This document shows positions 35,916 to 45,358 of a stretch of 64,000 nt of DNA, piece by piece (within the stretch, counting starts at the first letter, position 1; each line of letters opens with the position of its first letter). Below the pieces are notes generated by a model. It was not told the origin of the DNA. It was given only the letters and a program-made list of their open reading frames with translations, and searched no databases. The translations under genes were made by a program, and so were the position numbers. This DNA comes from Rhizobium leguminosarum (lineage in GTDB: Bacteria; Pseudomonadota; Alphaproteobacteria; Rhizobiales; Rhizobiaceae): NCBI RefSeq assembly GCF_017876795.1, contig NZ_JAGIOR010000001.1:186001-250000 (forward strand), written 5' to 3'.

Positions 35916-36434
35916 TCAGGCGAGCCGCTTGTAGAACAGCGTGGTATCGCAGAAGCCGCCTTGCGGCCACATCGCATAATCCGGGATGACGCCGACCCGC
36001 TGCCAGCCCAGGCGCGGATAGATCGCCTCGGCATCGCTGCCGGTTGCGGTATCGAGTACCAGCAGGGTCTTGCCACGCTTTGCCGCTTCGCGCTCGGCGG
36101 CATCCATCAGCAGCCGGGCAAGGCCACGCCCGCGGGCGGAGCGATGCACCAACAGCTTCTTCAGATCGCCGCGATGCGGCTGGTTCGGCATCTGCGCGGC
36201 ACCCACCTGCACCGTGCCGACGATGCTGCCGTCGAGTTCGGCGACCAGCAGCAGATTGCCGCCCGCCGCAACCGTATCGGCGACATCGCGCCAATAGGGC
36301 TCGGCATCCTCAGGCCCATAGGGCTGCATGAAGCCGACGGAGGCGCCGCCCGCGACGCAATCGGCAAGTACCTGCGCAAGCGCCGGAATGGCGGCGCGCG
36401 CCTCCTCGGCGGAAAGGGTACGAATATCGACCAT
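35916..36434 (-). CDS. GNAT family N-acetyltransferase
   Basis: A 172-residue GNAT enzyme. The acetyl-CoA site HRSARGRGLARLLMDAAEREA and the C-terminal LVLDTATGSDAEAIYPRLGW are characteristic, followed by GVIPDYAMWPQGGFCDTTLFYK of the subgroup often called PhnO/YesJ-like. ATG 36432-36434 has AGGAG upstream. It is 23 bp downstream of the XRE-cupin gene, so both are probably on one transcript, divergent from tenA. Such XRE-cupin and GNAT pairs are common and may act in detoxifying amines; this is inference. Confidence 0.9.
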   Translation of the reverse strand: MVDIRTLSAEEARAAIPALAQVLADCVAGGASVGFMQPYGPEDAEPYWRDVADTVAAGGNLLLVAELDGSIVGTVQVGAAQMPNQPHRGDLKKLLVHRSARGRGLARLLMDAAEREAAKRGKTLLVLDTATGSDAEAIYPRLGWQRVGVIPDYAMWPQGGFCDTTLFYKRLA

Positions 36435-36457
36435 CCTGTTCTCCTGAAATGAAGCTG

Positions 36458-37027
36458 TTAGCGGCCGCCGCGATCGAGCACGACGCAATAGCGCGCTGGG
36501 GCATGGCCGGGATTGTGGAAGACATGGCCCTCGCCAACCGGCATGAAGAGACAATCGCCGGGGCGCAGCCGATAGACCACCTCCCCCGCCGTCATCTCCA
36601 GCTCGCCGTCGAACAGCCAGACATGTTGGGTCATGCCATGGGCGCTGGCATGTGGGGGAAAGCTGACGCGGGCGCCGGACGGAAATTCGACTTCAACGAT
36701 ATCGATGTCGGACGCCGTGCCCGGCGCTGAAACAGACCGTCTGAGATAACCAGTCTCCGGGTCGCGCCAGACCTGCTGCTCCTGCCGGCGGGCAAGCGGC
36801 GAGGCCTGCTGCCCCTCCTCGGCAAAGAAGGCCGACAGCGACAGGCCGAGGGCGGCGCAGATTCTGGCCAGCAGCGAGGCGGTGGGGCTCGCCTCCGCCC
36901 GCTCGATACGCGAGATCATCGCCCGGCTGACCCCGGAGGCTGTGGCGAGATCGTCAAGGGTCAGCCCCTTTTCCAGCCGCAGCTTGCGGATACGAATGCC
37001 GATCGCCTGTTCGAGTTCCTGTTCCAT
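36458..37027 (-). CDS. XRE family regulator with cupin domain
   Basis: A 189-residue protein with an HTH_3 domain at residues about 7-62 (IRKLRLEKGLTLDDLATASG, VSRAMISRIERAEASPTASL). A C-terminal cupin follows (residues about 95-185: VEFPSGARVSFPPHASAHG, LRPGDCLFMPVGEGHVFHNPG). The cupin senses a small ligand. ATG at 37025-37027 is chosen by alignment with the HTH start; in-frame starts at 37039 and 37063 exist. It is divergent from tenA and likely regulates tenA, its own GNAT partner, or both. Confidence 0.9.
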   Translation of the reverse strand: MEQELEQAIGIRIRKLRLEKGLTLDDLATASGVSRAMISRIERAEASPTASLLARICAALGLSLSAFFAEEGQQASPLARRQEQQVWRDPETGYLRRSVSAPGTASDIDIVEVEFPSGARVSFPPHASAHGMTQHVWLFDGELEMTAGEVVYRLRPGDCLFMPVGEGHVFHNPGHAPARYCVVLDRGGR

Positions 37028-37166
37028 CGTCCGATCCATGATTCTACTATAAGAGAAATACATGATCTGATCATGGAATCAACTCTCTTCAGGCGGTCGG
37101 CGCTCGACCTTGCTTTCGCCACAGCCTCGCCGATATATGGCATCGCAATTCAGATGGGAGAAAGTG

Positions 37167-37865
37167 ATGGACGCCAGCACACAGAGCACGGAACTGACGG
37201 CAGGCTTCACGGCCGCCGCCTGGGACAGGATCGCGCCCGTCATGGCCAAGATCGAAGTCTTGCCGCTTCTCACCCGCCTGTCCGACGGCACGCTACCGCC
37301 TGAGGTTTTCCGGCACTACATTCTGCAGGATGCGCTCTACCTGAAGCATTATGCGCGCTGCCTGGCGATCGTCGCGGCCAAGGCGCCCGACAATGCGCAG
37401 GTGCTGCGCTTCCTCGGTTCGGCGCAGAAGGCGATCACCGTCGAGCAGGGCCTGCATGCCGGCTTCCTTACCCAGTTCGGCATCACCTCTGCAGATGTGA
37501 CATCAGCCGAACCCTCGCCCGCCTGCTTTGCCTATACGAATTTTCTGCTCGCCACCGCCTATCACCGCTCCTACGCGGTGGCGCTTTCTTCAATCCTTCC
37601 CTGCTTCTGGATCTACTGGCATGTCGGCGAGGCGATCAAGAACCGGCCGGCGATCGAGGGCAATGCCTTCCAGGCCTGGATCAACACCTATGGCGATCCG
37701 CAATTTGCCGCCGGCGCCCGCGAAGTGATCGCGCTGACCGACATTGCCGCCCGTGCCGCATCGCCGGTGGAGCGCGCCGAGATGAGCGATGTCTTCGTGC
37801 GCGCCTCGCAATATGAATGGATGTTCTGGGATTCGGCCTGGCGGCTGGAGACGTGGCCAGTCTGA
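37167..37865 (+). CDS. tenA: TenA family protein (thiaminase II / aminopyrimidine aminohydrolase)
   Basis: A 232-residue all-helical TenA protein that salvages thiamine pyrimidine. Conserved parts are FRHYILQDALYLKHYARCL, SPACFAYTNFLL and LSSILPCFWIYWHVGEAI; the Cys in LPC is the expected nucleophile. SQYEWMFWDSAW near the C terminus holds the conserved Glu. ATG 37167 has GGGAG upstream. No TPP riboswitch pattern is seen in the 100 bp before it, so control by the divergent XRE-cupin regulator is more likely. Confidence 0.93.
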   Translation: MDASTQSTELTAGFTAAAWDRIAPVMAKIEVLPLLTRLSDGTLPPEVFRHYILQDALYLKHYARCLAIVAAKAPDNAQVLRFLGSAQKAITVEQGLHAGFLTQFGITSADVTSAEPSPACFAYTNFLLATAYHRSYAVALSSILPCFWIYWHVGEAIKNRPAIEGNAFQAWINTYGDPQFAAGAREVIALTDIAARAASPVERAEMSDVFVRASQYEWMFWDSAWRLETWPV

Positions 37866-37942
37866 TCCGCGTCCGACCGGCCGGCAAAATAGCGTAAACA
37901 GCGGGATAATTACCGCTTTGCGGCAGGGGGCGGCGCTGCTAT

Positions 37943-39775
37943 ATGGCGCGCATGAGCACCAATTCCACCACTCCGCTGTCCCATATCCGCAACTTTTCGA
38001 TCGTGGCCCACATCGACCACGGCAAATCGACGCTGGCCGACCGGCTGATCCAGACGACGGGCGGCCTTGCCGAGCGCGAAATGTCCGAGCAGGTGCTCGA
38101 CAATATGGATATCGAGCGCGAGCGCGGCATCACCATCAAGGCGCAGACCGTGCGCCTGCATTACCAGGCGAACAACGGCGAGAAATATATTCTCAACCTG
38201 ATCGACACTCCCGGCCATGTCGACTTCGCCTACGAAGTCTCGCGGTCGCTGTCGGCCTGCGAGGGTTCGCTGCTCGTCGTCGATGCCAGCCAGGGCGTCG
38301 AGGCGCAGACACTCGCCAACGTCTACCAGGCGATCGACAACAATCACGAGATCGTTACCGTCCTCAACAAGATCGACCTGCCGGCCGCCGAACCAGACCG
38401 CATCAAGGAGCAGATCGAGGAAGTGATCGGCATCGACGCTTCGGAGGCCGTGCTGATTTCGGCCAAGACCGGTCTCGGCATTCCCGACGTACTGGAGGCG
38501 ATCGTCAACAAGCTGCCGGCGCCGAAGAGCCCCGGCGGCGACAAAGCGCCGCTGAAGGCGCTGCTCGTCGACAGCTGGTACGACACCTATCTCGGCGTCA
38601 TGGTTCTCGTGCGCATCATCGACGGCGTGCTGACCAAGGGCCAGACGATCCGCATGATGGGCACCGATGCGAAATACCAGGTGGAACGCGTCGGCGTGCT
38701 GACGCCGAAGATGGTCAATGCCGACAGCCTCGGGCCCGGCGAGATCGGCTTCATCACCGCTTCGATCAAGGAAGTGGCCGATACCCGCGTCGGCGATACG
38801 ATCACTGAGGACAAGCGGCCGACCGCCCAAGCGCTGCCGGGCTTCAAGCCGGCGCAGCCGGTGGTGTTTTGCGGCCTATTCCCGGTCGATGCCGCCGATT
38901 TCGAGGATCTGCGCGCCGCCATGGGCAAGCTTCGCCTCAACGACGCCTCGTTCTCGTTTGAAATGGAATCGTCGGCCGCTCTCGGTTTCGGCTTCCGTTG
39001 CGGCTTCCTCGGCCTCCTGCATCTCGAAATCATCCAGGAGCGGCTGGAGCGCGAGTTCGACCTCGACCTCATCGCCACCGCACCCTCCGTCGTCTACAAG
39101 ATGTTCATGACCGACGGCTCCGAGCGCGAGCTGCACAACCCGGCCGACATGCCCGATGTCGTCAAGATCTCCGAAATCCACGAGCCGTGGATCCGCGCGA
39201 CGATCCTGACGCCTGACGATTATCTCGGTGGCATTCTGAAGCTTTGCCAGGACCGCCGCGGCATCCAGATCGAACTCACCTATGTCGGCACGCGCGCGAT
39301 GCTGACTTACGATCTGCCGCTCAATGAAGTCGTCTTCGATTTCTACGATCGGCTGAAGTCGATCTCGAAGGGCTACGCCTCCTTCGACTATACGCTGACC
39401 GACCACCGCGAGGGCAACCTGGTGAAGATGTCGATCCTCGTCAATGGCGAGCCGGTCGACGCGCTGTCGATGATGGTGCACCGGACGGCGGCCGAAAAGC
39501 GCGGCCGCGACATGTGCGAGAAGCTCAAGGAGCTGATCCCGAAGCATATGTTCAAGATCCCGATCCAGGCGGCGATCGGCGGCAACGTCATCGCCCGCGA
39601 GACGATCTCGGCGCTGCGCAAGGACGTGACCGCGAAATGCTACGGCGGCGACGCCACCCGCAAGCGCAAGCTGCTCGACAAGCAGAAGGCCGGCAAGAAG
39701 CGCATGCGCCAGTTCGGCAAGGTGGAGATCCCGCAGGAAGCCTTCATCGCCGCGCTGAAGATGGGCGACGAGTAA
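37943..39775 (+). CDS. lepA: Elongation factor 4 (LepA GTPase)
   Basis: A 610-residue translational GTPase that acts on stalled ribosomes. The G domain has HIDHGKST (G1), RGITIKAQ (G2), DTPGHVDF (G3) and NKIDLP (G4). Domain II follows, then the G''-lacking layout typical of LepA ([20 protein letters not shown]), and a C-terminal domain with [15 protein letters not shown]. Full length. An alternative start lies three codons later. Convergent or downstream genes: ccdAB begins 58 bp after the stop. Confidence 0.98.
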   Translation: MARMSTNSTTPLSHIRNFSIVAHIDHGKSTLADRLIQTTGGLAEREMSEQVLDNMDIERERGITIKAQTVRLHYQANNGEKYILNLIDTPGHVDFAYEVSRSLSACEGSLLVVDASQGVEAQTLANVYQAIDNNHEIVTVLNKIDLPAAEPDRIKEQIEEVIGIDASEAVLISAKTGLGIPDVLEAIVNKLPAPKSPGGDKAPLKALLVDSWYDTYLGVMVLVRIIDGVLTKGQTIRMMGTDAKYQVERVGVLTPKMVNADSLGPGEIGFITASIKEVADTRVGDTITEDKRPTAQALPGFKPAQPVVFCGLFPVDAADFEDLRAAMGKLRLNDASFSFEMESSAALGFGFRCGFLGLLHLEIIQERLEREFDLDLIATAPSVVYKMFMTDGSERELHNPADMPDVVKISEIHEPWIRATILTPDDYLGGILKLCQDRRGIQIELTYVGTRAMLTYDLPLNEVVFDFYDRLKSISKGYASFDYTLTDHREGNLVKMSILVNGEPVDALSMMVHRTAAEKRGRDMCEKLKELIPKHMFKIPIQAAIGGNVIARETISALRKDVTAKCYGGDATRKRKLLDKQKAGKKRMRQFGKVEIPQEAFIAALKMGDE

Positions 39776-39792
39776 CGCTTCTCAATGGCATC

Positions 39793-39817
39793 TGATGCGC
39801 ATATAGTGTGCGCATCA
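39793..39817. promoter_or_regulatory. Operator overlapping a -10 box upstream of ccdAB
   Basis: A perfect inverted repeat, arms TGATGCGCA / TGCGCATCA, around TATAGTG, which itself looks like a -10 box. It lies 17-41 bp before the ccdA start. This is the expected place for the CcdA/CcdB autorepression site. Confidence 0.7.
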
Positions 39818-39833
39818 GACCAAGGAGATCGTC

Positions 39834-40064
39834 ATGGCGCAGCGGCCAAGAAAGGCAGCGAACCTCTCTCTCGATGAGGGTCTGGTGTCGCAGGCGCGTG
39901 ACCTCAAGATCAATATATCCAGGGCGGCGGAAGATGGCATCGCCAAGGCCATAAAGGCGGAACGCGAGCGGCTGTGGCGTATCGAGAATGCCGAGGCCAT
40001 CGCCGCGTCCAATGCCTATGTCGAAAAGCACGGCCTGCCGTTTCAGAAATATCGACAATTCTGA
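39834..40064 (+). CDS. ccdA: CcdA-type antitoxin
   Basis: A 76-residue antitoxin. The N-terminal ribbon-helix-helix region RKAANLSLDEGLVSQARDLK binds DNA, and the C-terminal tail ENAEAIAASNAYVEKHGLPF, ending in RQF, binds and wraps the toxin. These match the CcdA family. A ribosome site AAGGAG precedes the ATG. Its stop overlaps the toxin start by one base (TGATG). The operator upstream suggests autoregulation. Chromosomal copies like this may stabilise the region or act in stress; role here unknown. Confidence 0.92.
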   Translation: MAQRPRKAANLSLDEGLVSQARDLKINISRAAEDGIAKAIKAERERLWRIENAEAIAASNAYVEKHGLPFQKYRQF

Positions 40065-40363
40065 TGGCGCGGTTTCACGTCTACAATCTCGTGCATACCG
40101 ATGCGCTTGCTCTCGATCTGCAGTCAGATCTGCATGGCGAGCTGACGACGCGGATCATGGCGCCGATGCTTCCGCTGGAAGCTCTTCCCAAAATAATGCG
40201 CCAGCTCAATCCGCAATTCGTGATCGACGACGTGCCATACGTGATGGCGACCCAATTTGTCGGTGCGATTTCCACTAAAGAGATCGGCGTCGCCGCCGCG
40301 GACCTCACCTCCGACAGCGATCGTATCACCAGCGCCCTGGATTTTCTCTTCCAGGGCTTCTGA
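40064..40363 (+). CDS. ccdB: CcdB-type toxin
   Basis: A 99-residue toxin of the CcdB/MazF-like fold that poisons DNA gyrase. It begins ARFHVYNLV and contains LALDLQSDLHGELTTRIMAPMLP and YVMATQFVGAISTKEIG, typical of CcdB. The C-terminal DFLFQGF includes the aromatic and Gly residues at the end that contact gyrase in F-plasmid CcdB (which ends WGI). Complete and in frame, coupled to ccdA. Confidence 0.93.
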   Translation: MARFHVYNLVHTDALALDLQSDLHGELTTRIMAPMLPLEALPKIMRQLNPQFVIDDVPYVMATQFVGAISTKEIGVAAADLTSDSDRITSALDFLFQGF

Positions 40364-40364
40364 G

Positions 40365-40816
40365 TCACTGTCCGCCCATATACTCCTTCACCAGCCCCTC
40401 ATAGGCTTCCATCTCGGGCAGCGCCTCGTAGCTGTGCACGGCGCCGGTCTCGGCAAAGGCCAGCTTCTCGCTCGTCCAGGTCTCGATGAAGGGCGTGAAC
40501 CAGCTGGGATCGTCGAGCATAGTGACACGCAGGTTGACGAACCAGTCCATGCCTTCGGGGCGGGTGAACATCCAGCTCATGCAATGCGGGCAGAAATAAT
40601 GTTTCGTAAAACCGTGCAGGCCGCGATGACGGGCTCGCCTTTCGTCACTTCGAAGCCTTCGCTGGGGATGGCGGCGCTCAGCGAATAGGCGCTTGCGGCC
40701 ATCCTCTGGCAGCCTGTGCAATGGCAGGCCATGGTCAGCATCGGCGGCGCGCTGATCTTCAACCGCACCCGGCCGCAACGGCAGCCGCCTTCCATGGGTA
40801 AGTTCTGCGCTGTCAT
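40365..40816 (-). pseudogene. GFA (glutathione-dependent formaldehyde-activating-like) family protein, frameshifted
   Basis: The N-terminal half reads MEGGCRCGRVRLKI and CHCTGCQRMAASAYSLS up to about 40625. The C-terminal half (GLHGFTKHYFCPHCMSW onward, ending VKEYMGGQ) continues in another frame. Adding one G in the GC-rich stretch 40621-40625 joins the two into one normal GFA protein of about 149 residues with its zinc-binding Cys sets CxC, CxxC and CxxC. Either a real mutation or a sequence error. Start ATG at 40814-40816 with GGGAG upstream. Confidence 0.8.
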
Positions 40817-40903
40817 GATATTTCTCCCTTCGTCCATGATCTAGCGGAATGATCGCCGCTGTCGAGGTGGCAAGGCCACGATGCGTAGCCTTGGCAAGCG
40901 CCG

Positions 40904-42334
40904 TCAGGCGACCGCCTCGCGGCGGGAGCCACCGCGGCCCCGCAGGCCCGTTGCCATGACCAGCCCCCGAGAGCGGCAGCTGCGATCGGCACCAGAAGCG
41001 CCACACGCAGCGATTCCAGCCGGGCTTCGGGAGAGATTTCCTCGCCCAGCATATAGGCGCCGATGGCGCTGACGCCGGAAAGGCCGAGCGCGGCTCCGAA
41101 TTGGATCGCGGTGTTGACCAGCCCGCTGGCAAGCCCGTGCTCGTCCTCGGCAATACCGTCGGTCGCGATGATGGTCAGCGGGCCGTAGCCGAGCGCGAAA
41201 GCAAGGCCGAGCAGGAGCATCGACGGGAACATGGCAGCATAGGTCCAGTCGAAGCCCATGCGCGAGAAGAGCGCATAACAGACAAGCGCCAGCAGGAAAC
41301 CACCGAGAATGACGCAGACATTGCCGAAGCGGTTGACGAGCCGCGGCGTCAGGATCGGGGCAACCACCGCGTCAATGCCGATCGCCAGCAGCGCCAGGCT
41401 CGTCTGCATCGGCGTCCAGCCGAGCAGCTCCTGTAGATACAGGGAGGCGATGAACTGGAAGCCGAAAAAGGAGCCGGCAAACAGCAGAGCGCCGAGATTG
41501 GCGCGGATCAGGGCAGCCGAGCGCAGAATGCCGAGCCGCACCAACGGGGCAGTCGAGGAGCGCTCGATCAGAATGAAGGCAAACCAGAGCAGCGTACTTG
41601 CCACAAAGACGGCGATCGTCCATTCCGCGCCCTCGCCCGGATGTTCGAGCCGGGTGATCCCGTAGGCGGCAAGCAGCATGGCGCCGGTCAGCGTCACCGC
41701 GCCTGATAGATCGAATTTCCCACGCGCAGCTCCCGCACCGCGGTCGACGATCAGCCGCGGGGCGACGGCCAGCAGGATCGCTGCAAGCACCACCGGTGCG
41801 AAAAACACCCAGCGCCAGTCGATCGCGGCAAGCAGGCCGCCGGCGACAAGGCCGAGTGAGAAGCCGGCCGACGCAGTCGACGCATAGATCATTACCGCCC
41901 GGTTGCGCTGCGCTCCCTCAGGGAAATTGGCGGTGATGAGCGCCAGGCCGGCGGGCGTCATGAAGGCGGAAGCGGCACCGGTGACGAAGCGGGCAACGAG
42001 CAGTATCCAGCCTTCGCTCGCAAAACCACCGAGACCGGAGAAGGCGAGGAAGACGGCGAGCGCCGTCAGGAAGACGCGCTTCCTGCCGAAGATATCGGCG
42101 GCGCGGCCGCCAAGCAGCATAAAGCCGGCATAACCCAGCACATAAGCGCTGACGACGGCGCTGAGCGTGGTTGTCGACAGGCCGAGATCGGCGCGGATCG
42201 CCGGCAGCGCGATATTGAGCATGGCGACATCGATGCCCTTCGAGGAAAATCGCGCCGCAGAGCACGATCAGCGCCCCGGCTGAGCGTGCGCCCATGCGTC
42301 CTTCTGCTTTGATCTGGGAAGATGGGGTGGACAT
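40904..42334 (-). pseudogene. MFS multidrug-type transporter, two frameshifts
   Basis: An EmrB/QacA-like major facilitator with about 14 helices. The intended start is ATG 42332-42334 (MSTPSSQIKAEGRMGARSAG); the frame must shift at the CCC run 42236-42238 to reach IDVAMLNIALPAIRADLGLS and the rest. Motif A is seen as GGRAADIFGRKRVFL. Near the 3' end, at the C5 run 40964-40968, the open frame leaves the expected ALGGLVMATGL ending, which would stop at 40904-40906. As written the middle frame (40813-42222) stays open for 469 residues. Possible sequencing error. HxlR regulator is divergent. Confidence 0.8.
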
Positions 42335-42381
42335 GGATCCGTTCCTTCGGTTGACGAGCTGAAACAACGGGGGCGAGGCAA

Positions 42382-42414
42382 GTTACTTTTGATGCCTCTG
42401 TTCCCCCTTGTAAC
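42382..42414. promoter_or_regulatory. Possible HxlR operator between the MFS and HxlR genes
   Basis: GTTAC at 42382-42386 and its inverse GTAAC at 42410-42414 lie in the 110-bp divergent promoter region. HxlR proteins bind inverted GTTAC-like half sites. The long spacing makes the call tentative. Confidence 0.35.
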
Positions 42415-42444
42415 CAAGGCCTAGTTAAGACATGATCCGGCACC

Positions 42445-42897
42445 ATGGAAGAAGGCACTTCAAACTCACCGAGTGACATTTGCAGCACCGGCAAGGACGA
42501 TAACGTCCTGCCTGGCAAGGACTATGACGTCCTGCAATGGGATGCGCGCGAGGAATGCGAGGTCCGGCAGATCCTCGACCGGATCGCCGACAAATGGTCG
42601 CTGCTCGTCATTGCGCTGCTTGAAAAACGCACGCTTCGCTTCACGGAATTGAAGAGGAATATCGACGGCATCAGCCAGCGCATGCTGACGACGACGCTGC
42701 GGCACCTGGAGCGCGACGGTATCATCGAGCGCACCGTCTATCCGGTCGTGCCGCCGAAGGTCGATTATGCACTGACGCCGCTCGGCTGCACGCTGCACGA
42801 GACGATCCGTTCGCTGGTGCTGTGGACCGAGCAGAACCAGGCCGGCATCATCGCCGCGCGGCAACGCTACGATGCGCGAGCCGACAGCGGCATTTAG
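42445..42897 (+). CDS. HxlR family transcriptional regulator
   Basis: A 150-residue winged-helix regulator. The HxlR domain covers residues about 31-120: CEVRQILDRIADKWSLLVIA, LRFTELKRNIDGISQRMLTT and RTVYPVVPPKVDYALTPLG. The Cys at the domain start is a thiol-sensing position in some relatives. It diverges from the MFS transporter and probably represses it. N-terminal 30 residues are poorly conserved, so a later start is possible. Confidence 0.93.
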   Translation: MEEGTSNSPSDICSTGKDDNVLPGKDYDVLQWDAREECEVRQILDRIADKWSLLVIALLEKRTLRFTELKRNIDGISQRMLTTTLRHLERDGIIERTVYPVVPPKVDYALTPLGCTLHETIRSLVLWTEQNQAGIIAARQRYDARADSGI

Positions 42898-42965
42898 CCG
42901 GGCAACGAATGCTGGCGGGCGCCTTGGCTAAACCGCATGCCGCGACGGATAAATTTGGGCGAAGC

Positions 42966-43481
42966 CTATCGAACGCGCGCCGGGTTGCCGATCACGGTGG
43001 CGCCCGCCGGCACATTCCTGGTGACCACGGCGCCGGCGCCGACGATCGCACCGTCGCCGATCGTGATGCCGCCGAGGATGATGGCGCCGCCGCCGATCCA
43101 GACGTCGTTGCCGATAACGACCGGCCGGGCGATCTCGATGCCCTGGCTGCGAAGTTTCGGGTCCTTGTGATGTTCGGCGCAATAAATCTGCACGCCGGGG
43201 CCGAACATGGTGCGGTCGCCGACGGTCACCCGGCCGGAATCGAGGATGGTGCAGCCGGCATTGAAATAGACGCGCTCGCCGAGAATGATGTTGATGCCGT
43301 AGGAGCAGTGAAACGGCGCTTCGATGAAGACATCGGGCGCCATGGCGCCGCGCGCGTCCGGCGGCAGCGTATTGTGGGCATGGACGGCCAAGCGCGCCTG
43401 CCGGCGCAAGAGATCGAGTTCGTCATCGAGACAGCAATACCATTCGCCTGCCGCCATCTTCTCGCGTTCGCTTGCCGACAT
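42966..43481 (-). CDS. Maltose O-acetyltransferase / NodL-type sugar acetyltransferase
   Basis: A 171-residue left-handed beta-helix acetyltransferase. The N-terminal Mac domain [15 protein letters not shown] is followed by hexapeptide repeats ([19 protein letters not shown] [15 protein letters not shown], then [20 protein letters not shown], then [13 protein letters not shown]). His in YCAEHHKDP is the catalytic base. It starts inside or just after the upstream amidotransferase: a GTG at 43496 overlaps its stop (GTGA), while ATG 43481 follows GAGGTC. Acceptor sugar unknown. Confidence 0.9.
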   Translation of the reverse strand: MSASEREKMAAGEWYCCLDDELDLLRRQARLAVHAHNTLPPDARGAMAPDVFIEAPFHCSYGINIILGERVYFNAGCTILDSGRVTVGDRTMFGPGVQIYCAEHHKDPKLRSQGIEIARPVVIGNDVWIGGGAIILGGITIGDGAIVGAGAVVTRNVPAGATVIGNPARVR

Positions 43482-43492
43482 GACCTCGCCTC

Positions 43493-44230
43493 TCACGCCG
43501 AGGCCTGCGACAGCATCTCGATCTCGTCTGCTTCAATCAGGCTGACCCAGGCGCGGGCGATAGCAAGGCCCGCGGCATCGGCGCCACGCCCATGTCTTGC
43601 CGCCAGTTCGGCATGGCTCTCCAGCCAGCCAGGCGCGATGCGCTCGATCGTATCGGGGAATTCGGCCTTCCATTGCGCGACGACCGCGGAATTGGCCTCG
43701 AAATGGAACTGGGTGCCATAGACGGCGCGGCCGATGCGGAAAGCCTGGTTCTCGGCGACGGGGCTTGTCGCCAGACGCACCGCGCCCGCCGGCAGGGAAA
43801 ACGTGTCGGCATGCCATTCGAAGATGGTGAATTCGCCGCCAAGCGCCGACAGCAGCGGGTCGGCCCGGCCCTCCTCGGTGACGCCGATCCCGTGCCAGCC
43901 GAATTCGCGAGCGCTTCCTAACAAATTGTCGCCGCCATAGGCGCGGGCGAGGATCTGGCTGCCGAGGCAGATGCCGAGCACGGCCTTGCCGGCATCGCCG
44001 AAGCGGCGCGCCAGCCGGACGAGCTCCGGCAGGTAAGGATGCGTCTCGTCATCCAGCGCGCTCTGCTCGCCACCAAGAACGACAAGCGCGTCATGGCCGG
44101 ATATATCCAATGGCAGGATGCCGTCCTGCCACACCCGAAACCACTCGATATGAGCTCCCGCCTCTTGGAGTGCAGCAGCAAGCGCGCCGAGGCCGGTGTT
44201 CTTCATGTTTTCGACGACTGCGACTCGCAT
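43493..44230 (-). CDS. Type 1 glutamine amidotransferase-like protein
   Basis: A 245-residue class I GATase domain protein. The nucleophile is Cys in [16 protein letters not shown], and the His/Glu pair lies in [27 protein letters not shown] gives the oxyanion side. It stands without a synthetase partner, so it may act as a GMP-synthase-like glutaminase or a peptidase of gamma-glutamyl compounds (PuuD/YfeJ-like). The ATG at 44228-44230 begins [11 protein letters not shown]; an in-frame extension to 44269 is less likely. It overlaps the acetyltransferase start. Confidence 0.88.
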   Translation of the reverse strand: MRVAVVENMKNTGLGALAAALQEAGAHIEWFRVWQDGILPLDISGHDALVVLGGEQSALDDETHPYLPELVRLARRFGDAGKAVLGICLGSQILARAYGGDNLLGSAREFGWHGIGVTEEGRADPLLSALGGEFTIFEWHADTFSLPAGAVRLATSPVAENQAFRIGRAVYGTQFHFEANSAVVAQWKAEFPDTIERIAPGWLESHAELAARHGRGADAAGLAIARAWVSLIEADEIEMLSQASA

Positions 44231-44351
44231 GGGCTTTTCCCGGTATGGCCGATAGGGGGAAGAGACCATGCCGGCGGGTGGCGCGCAAGACGCTGGCGAT
44301 TGCGCGCGCCAACAACAGGGCTTACATCAGCGCAGAGAAAAGGAGTCTGCC

Positions 44352-44645
44352 ATGACCGTAAAAGCCCGTGTCTCGATCCTCTACTGCACCCAGTGCAACT
44401 GGCTGCTGCGCGCCGCCTGGATGGCGCAGGAGCTGCTGCACACCTTTTCCGACAGTCTCGGGGAAGTGGCGCTGATCCCCGGCACCGGCGGCAATTTCGA
44501 GATCCGCGTTAACGGCGATCTGATCTGGGAGCGCAAGCGCGACGGCGGCTTTCCCGGGCCGAAGGAGTTGAAACAGCGGGTCCGCGATATCATCGAGCCC
44601 GGCCGCGATCTCGGCCACGTCGACCGCGCCTCGCTCGAAAGCTAG
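44352..44645 (+). CDS. SelT/SelW/SelH family (Rdx) thioredoxin-fold protein
   Basis: A 97-residue protein with the Rdx motif CTQC at residues about 12-15 (ILYCTQCNWLLRAAWMAQEL). It is the cysteine version of the selenoprotein W active site. GTGGNFEIRVNGDLIWERKRDGGFPGPKELKQ gives the rest of the fold. Such proteins are thought to act in redox signalling. AGGAG precedes the ATG. No UGA is needed because the active residues are both Cys. Confidence 0.92.
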   Translation: MTVKARVSILYCTQCNWLLRAAWMAQELLHTFSDSLGEVALIPGTGGNFEIRVNGDLIWERKRDGGFPGPKELKQRVRDIIEPGRDLGHVDRASLES

Positions 44646-44757
44646 AGCATGATGCCGAAAAGTGTGCGCGGTTTTCTTATGACATCATGCTCTCACTCTA
44701 GAATGTAGAACAGGATTCAGATTTTAGGCCAACGGGCCTAAAATCATCCTGTTCTAA
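44642..44757. repeat. Two adjacent Rhizobium-type palindromic repeats
   Basis: 44642-44696 begins CTAGAGCATGATGCC and ends CATCATGCTCT; its 44642-44676 part is an inverse copy of 2101-2135 with one mismatch. 44705-44756 has arms around TTTTAGGCC-AACG-GGCCTAAAA, flanked by TAGAACAGGAT / ATCCTGTTCTA. They lie between the SelW-like and BA14K-like genes and probably terminate both. Confidence 0.75.
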
Positions 44758-44767
44758 TGGCGGCAAC

Positions 44768-45190
44768 TCAGCGATAGGGCGAGCGGCAGGTCTTGTAGAT
44801 GCCTTCATAGGTGAGGAAACGATCCGTTCTTGGATCGTAGGAGCGGTATTCATTGCTGCACCAGGCGATATGGCTGTTCTTGTCAGCCACCTTCGGCTGC
44901 AGCCGGCGCACCGGCGGCGGCTCATACGTCAACTGCGGCCGGCCAGCCGCACCCGGCTGGTAATAGGTCGGACCCGTCGCGCCGCTCGGGCGGTAATTCG
45001 GCTGGACATAGACGGGTCGATGCCATTGCTGCGGCCCGAAACCGAAGCAGCCGCGAAAATCGCAGAGCGTCGATCCGGTATTGAGTGGCCCGAACCCCGG
45101 CTTGCCCAGCTTCAGCGAATCAGCACCTGCCGTGGCAGGCGCGAGAACGGCGAGAAGACCGGCGAACACTATCATGCGGGCAACGGGCAT
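44768..45190 (-). CDS. BA14K-like secreted protein
   Basis: A 140-residue exported protein with signal peptide MIVFAGLLAVLAPATAGA. The middle is rich in Pro, Gly, Gln and Tyr (YVQPNYRPSGATGPTYYQPG). The C-terminal 36 residues form a BA14K-type domain, HIAWCSNEYRSYDPRTDRF and TCRSPYR, with two Cys likely paired. In Brucella BA14K is an immunoreactive envelope lectin-like protein; here its role is unknown. The gene is separated from the tRNA-Leu gene by 168 bp. Confidence 0.85.
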   Translation of the reverse strand: MPVARMIVFAGLLAVLAPATAGADSLKLGKPGFGPLNTGSTLCDFRGCFGFGPQQWHRPVYVQPNYRPSGATGPTYYQPGAAGRPQLTYEPPPVRRLQPKVADKNSHIAWCSNEYRSYDPRTDRFLTYEGIYKTCRSPYR

Positions 45191-45358
45191 GAGGGATTCC
45201 TTTCGATATTTCCTTTATATAGGGCGTACCAAGCGAAGCGCTATGCCTGCCCTCCAACCACTCCCTCTCATATGACCAACTGTTTTTCGCCAACTGTCAG
45301 AAAAACTTCAAAAACCCGGTTGACAGTCAGGAGCTGCCCCCTTACATCGCTCTCCGTC

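Noticed and set aside
37040..37166. TPP riboswitch before tenA
   Set aside because: No THI-box pattern could be recognised, and the space is short and shared with a divergent regulator.
40813..42222. MFS gene as one 469-residue protein with an odd basic C terminus
   Set aside because: The C-terminal 40 residues are out of the family frame and run into the GFA gene. Frameshifts explain the frame better.
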